The notes beneath the pieces were generated by a model. That model was given only the letters and a program-made list of their open reading frames with translations, had not been told where the DNA came from and ran no database searches. This document shows positions 1 to 8,448 of a DNA stretch of 52,956 bases, piece by piece (position 1 is the first letter of the stretch; the number at the start of each line of letters is the position of its first letter). Source of the stretch: Desulfovibrio sp. X2 (GTDB taxonomy: Bacteria; Desulfobacterota; Desulfovibrionia; Desulfovibrionales; Desulfovibrionaceae); the NCBI RefSeq assembly GCF_000422205.1, contig NZ_ATHV01000033.1, forward strand, positions 1 through 52,956, written 5' to 3'. The position numbers were made by a program, and so were the translations under genes.

Positions 1-52
1 CGTGCGCGGGGCTTTTCGCGTTCCTGCCTGTTCAAGCTTCCCGGGACCGGGG

Positions 53-826
53 TCAGGGCTCCTTGCGCCCCTGCCTTTCCCGCACGCGCATCTCCTCGAG
101 CAGCAGGTACTTCTGGAAGACGTAGAGCATGTCGTAGAGCGCCAGGACGAAGCCCGCGCGGCCGTCGAGGAAGCCGCGCTTGAAGACGTACTTCTTCACG
201 AAGCGCCCGAGCGCGCGGAAGATCGCGCCCGTGACGCCGCAGCGCTTGCCCCTGGCGTACATGATCTCGGCCGCGGTCTTGGTGTAGCTCGAGATCTTGC
301 GCAGGTGCTCGGCCAGGTCCTCGTAGGGGTAGTGGATGATGTCCGCCTGAAGCCTCGGGGCCTCGCCCTTGGGGCGGAACTCCTCGTGCGGCAGGGTGCC
401 CTGCAGCACGTAGCCGTCCGCGCGGAAGACCCGGAAGAGCCAGTCCGGGTACCAGCCGGAGTGGCCCATGAAGCGCTCGAAATAAAAAGAGCTGCGGCGC
501 ACCCAGAAGCCGCAGGCGTTGCCCGGGTTCTCCAGGCGCGAGAGGACGTTCTCGCGCAACTCGGGCGAGAGGACCTCGTCCTGGTCGAGGGTGATGATCC
601 AGGGCGTCTGCACGTGCTCGAAGGCGAACGTGAACTGGGGGATGGTCCCCTCCCAGGCGCGGGTGAGGACGCGGGCCTTGAACTCTGCGGCGATGGCGAG
701 CGTTTCGTCCGTGCTCCCGGAGTCCACGACCAGGATCTCGTCGCAGAAGGCGAGGCTTTCGAGGCATTGCCGCAGGAGGCGCTGTCCGTTGAAGGTCAGG
801 ACCACCGCGGTGATGGGCTGGCGCAT
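53..826 (-). CDS. Family 2 glycosyltransferase, LPS core type
   Basis: The 257-residue protein has a GT-A fold N-terminus: a first beta strand at residues 5-12, the nucleotide-sugar site VVDSGSTDET at 33-42, and the metal-binding DQD at 81-83. This resembles the WaaE/KdtX-like group that adds sugars to lipopolysaccharide core at the inner face of the membrane. I chose the ATG at 826 because the beta strand begins right after it. A longer reading up to 892 would overlap the preceding gene and add a charged, non-conserved tail. The gene lies 52 nt downstream of another glycosyltransferase on the same strand, so the two are probably co-transcribed. The sugar and acceptor cannot be told from sequence. 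Confidence 0.85.
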   Translation of the reverse strand: MRQPITAVVLTFNGQRLLRQCLESLAFCDEILVVDSGSTDETLAIAAEFKARVLTRAWEGTIPQFTFAFEHVQTPWIITLDQDEVLSPELRENVLSRLENPGNACGFWVRRSSFYFERFMGHSGWYPDWLFRVFRADGYVLQGTLPHEEFRPKGEAPRLQADIIHYPYEDLAEHLRKISSYTKTAAEIMYARGKRCGVTGAIFRALGRFVKKYVFKRGFLDGRAGFVLALYDMLYVFQKYLLLEEMRVRERQGRKEP

Positions 827-878
827 GCGTATACCTGCTTTCGTCCGGCCGCGCGGCTCGCGCGCCGCGGCGTCCGTT

Positions 879-2003
879 TCAGCCGTTTCCACCGCTTCCG
901 GTGATGAGCCCCTGGTAGAGGCTCAGGGTCTGGGACAGGAAATCCCTGCCCGAATACTGGCTCATGGTCCGCTGCTCCTCCTCGCGCACGGCGGCGAGCC
1001 ACTCGGGCTGCGAGAGCGCGAGGAGCAGGAGCTCCTCCATGCCCGGCACGTCGCCCGGGCGGCACAGGGCCTGGGGCGGTATGAGGTCGGGCAGCACGCC
1101 CACGGAGGTGGAGATGAGAGGCCTGCCGCAGGCCATGATCTCCATGGGCGCGCGGGCGATGGTCTCGGAAAAGAGGGAGGCGCACACGCCCACGTCCAGG
1201 GCCGAGAGGCAGGCGGCCACATCGTCGCGCGGCCCGGTGACGCGCACGCCGTCCTCGATCCCCGCCTCGCGGCACCAGGCCATGACCTGCTCCGTGGAGA
1301 GGGTGGTGGGGAAGCCGACGAGGAAGAGGCGCGCGCGGTGCATGCCGTCGCGCTGCCTGAGCCTGCCCATGGCGGCGATCAGCTCGCGCTGGCCCTTGAC
1401 CTCGTCGAAGCGGCCCACGATGCCCACGACCTGGTCGTCCGGCGTGAAGCCGAACTCCGCGCGCACCCGCTCGCGGCCCGCAGCGTCGAAGCGGAAGCAG
1501 TCCGTGTCCACGCCGCCGAGGATGGTCCAGACCTTGGAGCGGGGCAGGCCCATCTCGCGCACGAAGTGGCGCGCCATGCGGCTGTTGGTGGCGATCACGG
1601 CGTCGGCCGCGTCGCGGTGCAGCCACGTGTTGGGCAGGTTGGCCTTGGGCAGGCGCTGGTCGCCGCGCGTGCGCACGAGCCTGAAGGCGCGCGTGCGCAG
1701 CTTGAGGATCGCCCAGAGCAGGAAGGACTCGCCGCGGTGGCAGTCCACCACGTCGGGCCTGAAGTCGCTGACGAGCGCCGCGATGTCGCGGTAGAGCGCG
1801 GCCATGCGCAGGGGGTTCTGGGTGTTCAGCTCCATGGGGACCGGGGCGAGCCCCCACCTCTCGGCCACGCCGAAGCTCTCGGTGCCGGGCAGGCCCACGA
1901 CCAGCGCCTCGTGCCCGGCCTCGCGCATGAGGCGGGCCAGGAAGAAGGCGTACCAGGCCGTGGCGTTGAAGAAGCGGACGTTGACCACCTGTATGGCGCG
2001 CAT
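879..2003 (-). CDS. Glycosyltransferase, GT4/GT1 family
   Basis: About 374 residues with the two-Rossmann (GT-B) layout. The N-terminal half starts MRAIQVVNVRFFN and carries a glycine-rich acceptor domain. The C-terminal half has the donor-domain phrase VVGIVGRFDEVKGQ and the conserved region ETIARAPMEIMACGRP followed by GVLPDLI. It should transfer a sugar from an activated donor to a surface glycan or lipid at the cytoplasmic membrane. An in-frame ATG at 2039 is possible. I prefer 2003 because the Rossmann strand begins there, although neither start has a strong ribosome binding site. The next gene downstream is another glycosyltransferase, and the TSUP gene lies 75 nt upstream. Confidence 0.85.
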   Translation of the reverse strand: MRAIQVVNVRFFNATAWYAFFLARLMREAGHEALVVGLPGTESFGVAERWGLAPVPMELNTQNPLRMAALYRDIAALVSDFRPDVVDCHRGESFLLWAILKLRTRAFRLVRTRGDQRLPKANLPNTWLHRDAADAVIATNSRMARHFVREMGLPRSKVWTILGGVDTDCFRFDAAGRERVRAEFGFTPDDQVVGIVGRFDEVKGQRELIAAMGRLRQRDGMHRARLFLVGFPTTLSTEQVMAWCREAGIEDGVRVTGPRDDVAACLSALDVGVCASLFSETIARAPMEIMACGRPLISTSVGVLPDLIPPQALCRPGDVPGMEELLLLALSQPEWLAAVREEEQRTMSQYSGRDFLSQTLSLYQGLITGSGGNG

Positions 2004-2078
2004 GGCGCGCACTATGGCGGTATCGGCGGCAAATGGCAACGCCCGGCGCGAAACGGCCGGAAGGTCGTGCGCGGGAGG

Positions 2079-3017
2079 CTAGAACAGCCAGCCGACGACG
2101 TACTTCGCGGCGGTGTAGACGATGACCGCGGCCAGCCCCCACTTGATGGCCCTGGCAGGGACGAATTTCTGGCAGCGCGCGCCGAGGTACATGCCGAGCA
2201 TGCCGCCCGCGCCGAAGAGAAGACCCAGCGACCAGTCCGGGGCCACGGACATGTGCGGATAGAAGGGGGCGATGGCCTGGTAGAAGGCCACGCCGAAGAC
2301 CGAGGTCACGAAGGTGCCCATGAGCGCGGCCCCGGCCACGGTGTAGATGGGCAGGCCGAAGACCGAGACGAAGAAGGGGGCGATGATGGAGCCGCCGCCG
2401 ATGCCGTAGACCCCGCCGACCACGCCGACCACGAGGCTCAGGAGGAAGATGCCGGGCGAGGAGACGGTGAAGCGCTCGCCGTAGAACTCGTAGGAGACGT
2501 GGCGCAGGTTCCAGGCGAGGACCCGGGTCGTGGGCAGGGGCTCGCAGGTCTCCTTCGCACGCTTCCTGTGCGCGGCCACGAGCTCCTGGAAGCGCTTCTC
2601 GGCCGCGGCCTTGTCGCCCTTCCTGCACGTCAGGTCGCGGACCATGCGCAGGCCGATGTAGAGCAGCACGAGTCCCGCGAACATCTTGAAGTTGCGCGGG
2701 TCCGGCAGCCAGCGAACGCGGGCGATGGCGCCCAGGAAGACCCCGGGCAGGGTGCCGACGATGACCACCCAGGTCAGCGGCCAGACCATGCGGCCCTCGC
2801 GGATGTAGCGGTAGACCCCGGACGGGATGGCCACGATGTTGAAGAGCTGGTTCGTGGCGCTCACGGACGGGTTCGTGTATCCGAGGAAGGACATCTGGAA
2901 GGGCAGCAGCAGGAAGGCGCCCGAGATGCCGCCCATGGACGTGAAGAACGAGATGCAGAAGGCCACCAGGGGCGGGACCCAGGGCGCTACGTCTATGCCC
3001 GCGACGGCGAAGTGCAT
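2079..3017 (-). CDS. TSUP (TauE/SafE) family anion transporter
   Basis: A 312-residue polytopic membrane protein with two repeated hydrophobic halves. The first starts at about residue 10 with the glycine-rich FTSMGGISGAFLLLPFQ; the second contains VVGVVGGVYGIGGGSIIAPF. A hydrophilic, lysine/arginine-rich insert separates the halves. Family members move sulfur-containing or other oxyanions across the inner membrane. The ATG at 3017 follows a strong GGAGGGAGG site; a longer reading frame upstream has none. The gene is divergent from a TunR-type regulator with a palindrome between them. In sulfate reducers one class of TunR is described as repressing TSUP genes, so this transporter probably handles molybdate or tungstate; the substrate is inferred. 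Confidence 0.85.
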   Translation of the reverse strand: MHFAVAGIDVAPWVPPLVAFCISFFTSMGGISGAFLLLPFQMSFLGYTNPSVSATNQLFNIVAIPSGVYRYIREGRMVWPLTWVVIVGTLPGVFLGAIARVRWLPDPRNFKMFAGLVLLYIGLRMVRDLTCRKGDKAAAEKRFQELVAAHRKRAKETCEPLPTTRVLAWNLRHVSYEFYGERFTVSSPGIFLLSLVVGVVGGVYGIGGGSIIAPFFVSVFGLPIYTVAGAALMGTFVTSVFGVAFYQAIAPFYPHMSVAPDWSLGLLFGAGGMLGMYLGARCQKFVPARAIKWGLAAVIVYTAAKYVVGWLF

Positions 3018-3080
3018 GGCGGCCTCCCTCCGGCAAGCGGGGCGGGACCGGCCTGCCCGGGCCCTCGGCTTGCCTTGTGT

Positions 3081-3102
3081 CACGGAAATATGTATTTCCG
3101 TG
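3081..3102. promoter_or_regulatory. Perfect palindrome, candidate TunR operator
   Basis: Two 10-bp arms, CACGGAAATA and TATTTCCGTG, are exact reverse complements separated by TG. The site lies in the divergent region between the TSUP transporter (start 3017) and tunR (start 3202). It is AT-richer than its surroundings, as expected of a promoter. A further TTGTCACGG-like half site lies about 30 nt to the right. The position suits repression of the transporter and autoregulation, but binding is inferred. Confidence 0.65.
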
Positions 3103-3201
3103 GCAGTGAAAAAATAGCGCTTCACGGATGATTTGTCACGGGGAATCTGCACGGTCGGCCGCAGGGCGGAACGGCCGGCAAAACGCCCCGAAGGAGACGG
3201 C

Positions 3202-4392
3202 ATGGCCCGCAGGGCGGCAGGTAAGAGGACGAAGACGGCCGGGGCGGCCAAGGCTTCGGCCAAGGCTTCGGGAAAGACGCCCGGGACCGCGCGGCGCGGC
3301 CGGAATGTGCTGACCGCGCAGGCCGCGCAGACGCAGCGTCACCTGGACACGGTGGGCCTCGCGGCGCTGGAGCAGTCGTTCCGCGCCTGGGCCGCGGCCT
3401 CGAACCGGCCGGACGTGGCGCTCTCCAGGCGCCGCATGCTCTGCGTCTTCCTGCTCCTGCGCGCGAGCGGGGCGCGGCTGGGCGAGGTGCTCGGGCTCGA
3501 CGAGCGCGCGGACGTGGACTGCGCCACGGGCGCGGTGCGCTTTGCCGGGCGCGAGGTGCAGCTCTCGGCCGAGGTCTGCGCCGAGGTCGCCGCGCTCATG
3601 GAGCACCCCGGCTCGGCCCCGCTCGCCGGACGCCTCTTCTCCCTGGACCAGGGCCAGGTGCGGCGCACCTTCGCCCAGCGCGCGGCCGCGGCCGGGCTGC
3701 CGCGCGAGCTCTCGAGCCCCACGGTGCTGCGCCGCTCGCGCGCCGTGGAGATGCTCGGCGGCGGGGTGCCGCTGTCCGTGGTGCAGAAGACGCTCGGCCA
3801 GTCCAGCCCGAGCCTCACGGCCGCCTGGCACGGCTACTCCGAGGACGACGCGCGGCGCCTGGTGGCGCGCTTCATGGAGCGTGAACGCCGCCGCACCTCC
3901 GCGCGCAACGCCTTCTTCGGCCGCATCACGGGCATCAGAACGGGCGAGGTCCAGGCCCTGGTGGAGGTGGAGGCCGTGGGCGGGCAGCGGCTGCGCTCCA
4001 TGATCACCGTGGGCAGCGTGGCCTCGCTGGGGCTTCACGAGGGCGCCATGGTCACGGCCGAGATCAAGGCGCCCTGGGTGCTCATCGCCCCGGCGGAGCA
4101 GGACGGCGCGCCCGGCCCCGCGGCCGAGTCCGGCGCCGCGGCCGGGCCCGGCGAACCGGCGGCCATGAGCGCGGAGAACCGCTACCTGGGCGTGGTGCGC
4201 GAGGTGCACCGGGGCAGCGTGACCACCGAGGTGGTCACCGAGCTTGCCGACGGCACGGCCGTGTGCGCCGTGGTCACCACGGCCAGCGCGGACGGCCTTT
4301 CCCTCGTGCCGGGCCGCAGGGCCTGGGTCTTCTGGAGCGCGTTCGCGGTCATCCTGAACGTGGAGCAGGGGAGCGGCCCGCTCTTTCCGTAG
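3202..4392 (+). CDS. tunR: TunR-type tungstate/molybdate-responsive regulator
   Basis: 396 residues. After a basic, Ala/Lys-rich tail comes a XerC/D-like tyrosine recombinase fold (about 30-230) and then two TOBE domains (about 235-298 and 318-385) like those of the molybdate sensor ModE. The recombinase box I arginine is kept (SGARLGEVLGL) and the box II arginine is kept (TVLRRS). The box II histidine is threonine, the next histidine is glutamine (LGQSS), and tryptophan stands where the nucleophilic tyrosine should be. The fold should therefore bind DNA without recombining it. This architecture matches the published TunR family of sulfate-reducing deltaproteobacteria. The ATG at 3202 follows GAAGGAGA. 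The adjacent divergent TSUP gene is the likely target. Confidence 0.85.
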   Translation: MARRAAGKRTKTAGAAKASAKASGKTPGTARRGRNVLTAQAAQTQRHLDTVGLAALEQSFRAWAAASNRPDVALSRRRMLCVFLLLRASGARLGEVLGLDERADVDCATGAVRFAGREVQLSAEVCAEVAALMEHPGSAPLAGRLFSLDQGQVRRTFAQRAAAAGLPRELSSPTVLRRSRAVEMLGGGVPLSVVQKTLGQSSPSLTAAWHGYSEDDARRLVARFMERERRRTSARNAFFGRITGIRTGEVQALVEVEAVGGQRLRSMITVGSVASLGLHEGAMVTAEIKAPWVLIAPAEQDGAPGPAAESGAAAGPGEPAAMSAENRYLGVVREVHRGSVTTEVVTELADGTAVCAVVTTASADGLSLVPGRRAWVFWSAFAVILNVEQGSGPLFP

Positions 4393-4521
4393 CGCACGCG
4401 GCCTTCGCGGGAGGGGGAGGGAGCGCCCGCCGCGCCTTGCCCCATGCCGCCGCATGGCGTATAGCCGGGCCATGCATGATCTTTTCATCCGCACAGCCAT
4501 GAGGGCCGCGGGGGGGCGGGC

Positions 4522-5193
4522 ATGAAGACCTGCCCCAAATGCGGCGAGAACGCATCCGACCAGGCGCGCTTCTGCCCGTCCTGCGGGACGAAGCTGGACG
4601 GCGCGCAGCGCGACGACACGGCCTCGAGCGGCCGCTTCGGCGCCTTCTCCGCGAACGGTTCCAGCGATGGGCCCGACGGCGGACCCGACGAAGACCCCTG
4701 GGCGCACCTGAAGGCCAGGCGCGCGGCCGAGGAGGCCGCGAGCGGCGACCGTCCGCCCGCGGGCGCGGCCTACGCGGACTTCCCGCGCAGGCTGCTGGCC
4801 TTCGTGGTGGACCAGCTCCTGCTCGGCGGCTGCTCGTGGATCGTGGGGATGGTCATCGGCCTGCTCATGAACGTGACCATCGGCAAGAACGGCCAGCCGC
4901 CCGAGGCCTTCGAGGACATGTTCCTGATCATCGGCGTCTCGCTCTCCTGGGGCTACTACGCGCTCTTCGAGTCCTCGCCCTGGCAGGCCACGCCGGGCAA
5001 GCGCCTGCTGAACCTCTTTGTCACCGACCTCTCGGGCCGCCGCCTCGGCTTCGGCCGCGCCTCGGCCCGCTTCTTCGGCAAGTTCGTCTCGGGCTTCATC
5101 TTCCTGCTCGGCTACATCATGGCCGCCTTCACCCGCCGCCGCCAGGCCCTGCACGACATGATCGCGGGCACCCTGGTGCTGCGCAAGGAATAG
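4522..5193 (+). CDS. Zinc-ribbon RDD family membrane protein
   Basis: 223 residues. The N-terminus is a zinc ribbon with CPKCG at 4-8 and CPSCG at 18-22. A polar, Gly/Asp-rich linker follows, then an RDD domain from about residue 88 that begins YADFPRRLLAFVVDQLL. The RDD domain has three hydrophobic segments and the motif WQATPGKRLLNLFVTDL. Family members sit in the inner membrane; their role is poorly defined, with transport or ion exchange proposed for some. It follows tunR by 129 nt and faces the ABC export operon; the two are separated by a long inverted repeat. No partner gene hints at a specific job. Confidence 0.8.
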   Translation: MKTCPKCGENASDQARFCPSCGTKLDGAQRDDTASSGRFGAFSANGSSDGPDGGPDEDPWAHLKARRAAEEAASGDRPPAGAAYADFPRRLLAFVVDQLLLGGCSWIVGMVIGLLMNVTIGKNGQPPEAFEDMFLIIGVSLSWGYYALFESSPWQATPGKRLLNLFVTDLSGRRLGFGRASARFFGKFVSGFIFLLGYIMAAFTRRRQALHDMIAGTLVLRKE

Positions 5194-5240
5194 CCTCCCC
5201 CCTCCGGGAATGCGGCCGTCCCCGTCGAAGAACCGAAACC

Positions 5241-5367
5241 CCAGGCCGTTCCGAAAGTCCCAGATGCAAGGCGCAAGAAAAGTTCAAGCCCGAAGCGTAT
5301 TTTGACATACGCGAGGGTTTGAACTTTTCGCGGCAACGCAGCAGATGGGGCTTTCGGGACGGCCTGG
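5241..5367. repeat. Long imperfect inverted repeat between convergent genes
   Basis: The left arm starts CCAGGCCGTTCCGAAAG and the right arm ends with its near-complement. The centre is GCGTAT, a 6-nt spacer, then ATACGC. Matching blocks include CCGAAAG / CTTTCGG and AAAAGTTCAA / TTGAACTTTT. The structure ends one base before the stop codon of the leftward permease gene. It could terminate both converging transcripts and probably belongs to a dispersed hairpin-repeat family. Confidence 0.8.
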
Positions 5368-6531
5368 TCAGTCTTCGCGCAGGGCTTCGACGAGATTCAT
5401 GCGCGCGGCGCGCACGGAGGGGATGATGCCGCCCACGAGCCCCATGACCAGGGAGAAGCCGATGGACTCGGCCGCGATGGCCGGGGTCAGGGTGAAGCGG
5501 AAGGCGAGCTCCGCGAAGGTCTGGAAGTTGGTCGTGGAGACGCTGACCGAGAGGAGCAGCGAGGCCGCGCCCAGGCCGATGAGCCCGCCGAGCCCCCCGA
5601 GCAGCAGCGACTCCATGAGGAAGGCCGCGAGGATGGCCCCGCGCGAGAAGCCGAGCGCGCGCAGCGTGCCGATCTCCGCCGTGCGGCCCGCCACGGCCGA
5701 GAACATGGTGATCATGGCCCCCACCACCGCGCCCACCGAGAAGATCACGGTCAGCGAGAGGCCGAGGATGCGCAGGAACTTGGCCAGCATCTCGGACTGC
5801 TTGGCGTAGAAGGCGGGCTCGCGCTCGAGCTGCACGGTCAGGCGCGGGTCGTGCTCCACGCGCTCCTTGAGCCGCGAGAAGAGGCTCGGGTCGCGCAGGC
5901 GCAGGAGCACCGAGGAGTAGGACTGCCGCCTGAAGGCCTGCATGAACTGCCTGCCGTCCCCCCAGATCTCCGAGGAGAATCCCGTGTTCCCGGCGTCGAA
6001 CACGCCGACCACCCGCCAGGTGCGCGCGGCGAACGAGAGCGAGGCGCCGAGGTTCACGCCCGAGAAGTCGCGCACCACGCTCTGGCCGACCATGATCTCC
6101 GTGGAGCCGGGCTGCGGCGGGCGGCCGAGGACCACGCGCACCTGGGGGCGCAGCGCCAGGGAGTCCGTGTCCATACCGCGCAGGACCACGTTGGAGCGCG
6201 TGCCCGAGCGCTTGGACAGGACCATGAGCACCACCACCTCCTTGGCGGCCATGGGCTGCCCCGCGCCGTTCAAGGCAACCTCGGGCTCGGTGGTCAGGAT
6301 GTCGGCCTCGGCGCGCTCCACGCTGCTCTGCACCTCGGTGTCCGCGGACTTGCGGATGGCCACGGCGTTGTCCGGCGAGCCGGTGGAGACGAGCGTCTTC
6401 TCCAGCCCCTCGGTGAGCATGAGCACCGAGGCGAAGACGAAGACCACGAGCCCCATGCCCAGGGCGGTGAGCGCCGTGGTCATCTTGCGCGTGGCCAGGT
6501 TGCGCAGGCTGTAGAAGAAGAGCAGGGACAT
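5368..6531 (-). CDS. ABC transporter permease, MacB/FtsX type
   Basis: 387 residues with the MacB/FtsX layout: an N-terminal membrane helix (about 17-40), a large periplasmic domain of some 220 residues, then three C-terminal helices starting near residue 260. The phrase TAEIGTLRALGFSRGAILAAFLMES, here split by the membrane boundary, is typical of the coupling region. It lies 13 nt after the other permease gene, so the pair probably form a heterodimer served by the upstream ATPase. Such systems use mechanical force to export or extract lipoproteins, peptides or small molecules; the substrate is unknown. It is the last gene of a four-gene operon. Confidence 0.85.
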   Translation of the reverse strand: MSLLFFYSLRNLATRKMTTALTALGMGLVVFVFASVLMLTEGLEKTLVSTGSPDNAVAIRKSADTEVQSSVERAEADILTTEPEVALNGAGQPMAAKEVVVLMVLSKRSGTRSNVVLRGMDTDSLALRPQVRVVLGRPPQPGSTEIMVGQSVVRDFSGVNLGASLSFAARTWRVVGVFDAGNTGFSSEIWGDGRQFMQAFRRQSYSSVLLRLRDPSLFSRLKERVEHDPRLTVQLEREPAFYAKQSEMLAKFLRILGLSLTVIFSVGAVVGAMITMFSAVAGRTAEIGTLRALGFSRGAILAAFLMESLLLGGLGGLIGLGAASLLLSVSVSTTNFQTFAELAFRFTLTPAIAAESIGFSLVMGLVGGIIPSVRAARMNLVEALRED

Positions 6532-6544
6532 CCGGCGGATTTCC

Positions 6545-7699
6545 TCAGCCTACCCGGCGCAGGGCGTGCGCCACGGGGATGCGGGCCGCCGAGACGGCGG
6601 GGAAGATGCCCGCCAGGAAGCCGACCGCGGCGCTCAGCCCCGCGTCGAGCAGGATGGTGGTCTCGGAGACGTTGAAGATGGGAAAGTACTGCCCGAGCGC
6701 GGAGCGGAAGAAGTCGGCCAGGGGGAAGGTGAGGGCGAGGCCTATGCCCCCGCCCACGCAGGAGATGACCAGCGACTCCCCGACGATGACCAGCGCCACC
6801 GTGGCCCCGGAGAAGCCGAGCGTCTTGAACACGGCCCACTCGGCGCTGCGCTCGCGCACGCTCATGGCCATGGTGTTGGCGCAGACCACGAGGATGATGA
6901 CGATGATGATCACGCTGACCAGGCGGATGGCGGTGATGATGGCCTCGCTCATGGAGACGAAGCCGAGCTGGAAGGCCTTTTCCGTCTCGGTCAGGGTCTC
7001 GGCCGAGGAGTTGGCGAAGAGCGCGTCGATGTCCTGGGCCACGCGCGCCGCGTCCTCCGGCCGCTTGACCCCGACCATGTAGAAGCCCACCTGGTCCGCC
7101 CGGCTCGGCGTGGTGCGCTTCATGGTCTCGTTCAGGTAGTCCCAGTGGAAGAGGAAGTTCGTCTCGTCCGCGGTCTGGTCGCGGCCGTGGTAGATGCCGC
7201 GGATGGTGAACTCCCAGTTGCCCGGGTAGATGGTGCCGATGAGCACCACGGTCTGCCCCACCTTCCAGCCGAAGCGGTCCGCGAGCTTTTTCCCCACGAG
7301 CGCGCCCTTGCGGTCGCGCAGGAAGGCGCGCTTCTGCGCCTGTGGCACCACGAATTCCGGGTAGAGCTTGAGATAGCTCTCGGCCTGCACCGCGAAGTTG
7401 CCGAAGAAGTTCTTCTGGTCCACGTAGTAGGCGCCGAACCAGTTGCCGTAGGACACGGTCTTCACGCCTTCCACGCCCGCGATGCGCGACTCGTAGGACA
7501 GGGGCAGGGGGAAGATGAGGGAGATGGCGTTGCGCGTCACCAGGCGCGTGGACGAGGAGGCGGCCACGCCCGCGTACCACGCGTCGATGACCGTGCGCAG
7601 CGAGCCGAAGGCGAGCACGGCCACGACCATGCCGCAGATCGTGAGCGCTGTCCGCAGGGGGTGGCGGAAGGCGTTCCTAAAGAGGATCTTGAGGAGCAC
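6545..7699 (-). CDS. ABC transporter permease, MacB/FtsX type
   Basis: 384 residues: one N-terminal membrane helix (about 16-36), a long periplasmic domain, and a C-terminal three-helix bundle with the typical SAEWAVFKTLGFSGATVALV coupling stretch. The start is a GTG at 7699, 23 nt inside the end of the ATPase gene; no other start would keep the membrane-entry sequence. An AAGGGA stretch lies upstream. It is paired with a second permease downstream. The periplasmic portion is clearly different from that of its partner, so the pair likely work as a heterodimer. Confidence 0.85.
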   Translation of the reverse strand: MLLKILFRNAFRHPLRTALTICGMVVAVLAFGSLRTVIDAWYAGVAASSSTRLVTRNAISLIFPLPLSYESRIAGVEGVKTVSYGNWFGAYYVDQKNFFGNFAVQAESYLKLYPEFVVPQAQKRAFLRDRKGALVGKKLADRFGWKVGQTVVLIGTIYPGNWEFTIRGIYHGRDQTADETNFLFHWDYLNETMKRTTPSRADQVGFYMVGVKRPEDAARVAQDIDALFANSSAETLTETEKAFQLGFVSMSEAIITAIRLVSVIIIVIILVVCANTMAMSVRERSAEWAVFKTLGFSGATVALVIVGESLVISCVGGGIGLALTFPLADFFRSALGQYFPIFNVSETTILLDAGLSAAVGFLAGIFPAVSAARIPVAHALRRVG

Positions 7700-8441
7700 T
7701 GCCCAGGCTTCCCTTGTCCAGGTAGAGCATGGTCCCGGCGCGTGCCGCTGCGTGCGGGTCGTGCGTGACCATGACGATGGTCTTGCCGAAATCCCGGTTC
7801 ATGCGCTCCATGAGGTCCAGCACGTCCTCGGCGGACTTGCGGTCCAGGTCGCCCGTGGGCTCGTCCGCCACCAGCAGGAGCGGGTCCGAGACCAGGGCGC
7901 GGGCGATGGAGACGCGCTGCTGCTGGCCGCCGGAGAGCTGCTTGGGGTAGTGGCCCAGGCGGTCCGAAAGGCTCACCAGGGAGAGGGCAGCGGCCGCGTG
8001 CTCGCGCCGTTCGGCGCGCGAGAGCCCGGTGAGCAGCAGGGGCAGCTCCACGTTCTCGAGCGCCGTGAGCACCGGGATGAGGTTGTAGAACTGGAAGACG
8101 AAGCCCACGCTCTGCGAGCGCCAGCGGGCGAGCTCCGCCTCGGTCAGGTCCGAGACCTCGAGCCCGTCCACGATGATGCTGCCCGCATCCGGCTTGTCCA
8201 GCCCGGCGATGAGGTTCAGCAGCGTGGACTTGCCCGAGCCGGAGGGCCCCATGAGCGAGAGGAACTCGCCCCGGCCGATGGAAAAGGTGATGTCCTCGAG
8301 CACGGTCTCGGAGACGTCGCCCCGGCGGTAGGACTTGGACACGCCCTCGACCACCACCAGCGGCTCCTGCAGGCCGTCCGGGTGGGCGGAGAGGTGGTCC
8401 TGCGCCGAAAGGCCGGATGCGTTCGTCTCGTCCGCGGTCAT
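7677..8441 (-). CDS. ABC transporter ATP-binding protein, LolD/MacB class
   Basis: 254 residues with every ABC ATPase motif: Walker [10 protein letters not shown], the Q loop in [10 protein letters not shown], the signature LSGGQQQR, Walker B LLLVADEP followed by TGDLD, and the switch histidine in VMVTHD. The sequence class is that of LolD, FtsE and the MacB nucleotide-binding domain, which power MacB-type permeases. It sits at the cytoplasmic face of the inner membrane. The gene begins 7 nt after the adaptor gene and overlaps the first permease gene by 23 nt, which indicates coupled translation. Confidence 0.92.
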   Translation of the reverse strand: MTADETNASGLSAQDHLSAHPDGLQEPLVVVEGVSKSYRRGDVSETVLEDITFSIGRGEFLSLMGPSGSGKSTLLNLIAGLDKPDAGSIIVDGLEVSDLTEAELARWRSQSVGFVFQFYNLIPVLTALENVELPLLLTGLSRAERREHAAAALSLVSLSDRLGHYPKQLSGGQQQRVSIARALVSDPLLLVADEPTGDLDRKSAEDVLDLMERMNRDFGKTIVMVTHDPHAAARAGTMLYLDKGSLGSAPQDPL

Positions 8442-8448
8442 GGCGCGC

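Noticed and set aside
519-3131. Long plus-strand reading frame opposite the glycosyltransferase and TSUP genes
   Set aside because: His/Ala/Gly-rich translation typical of the complement of GC-rich genes; no motif or start signal. Many others like it were discarded.
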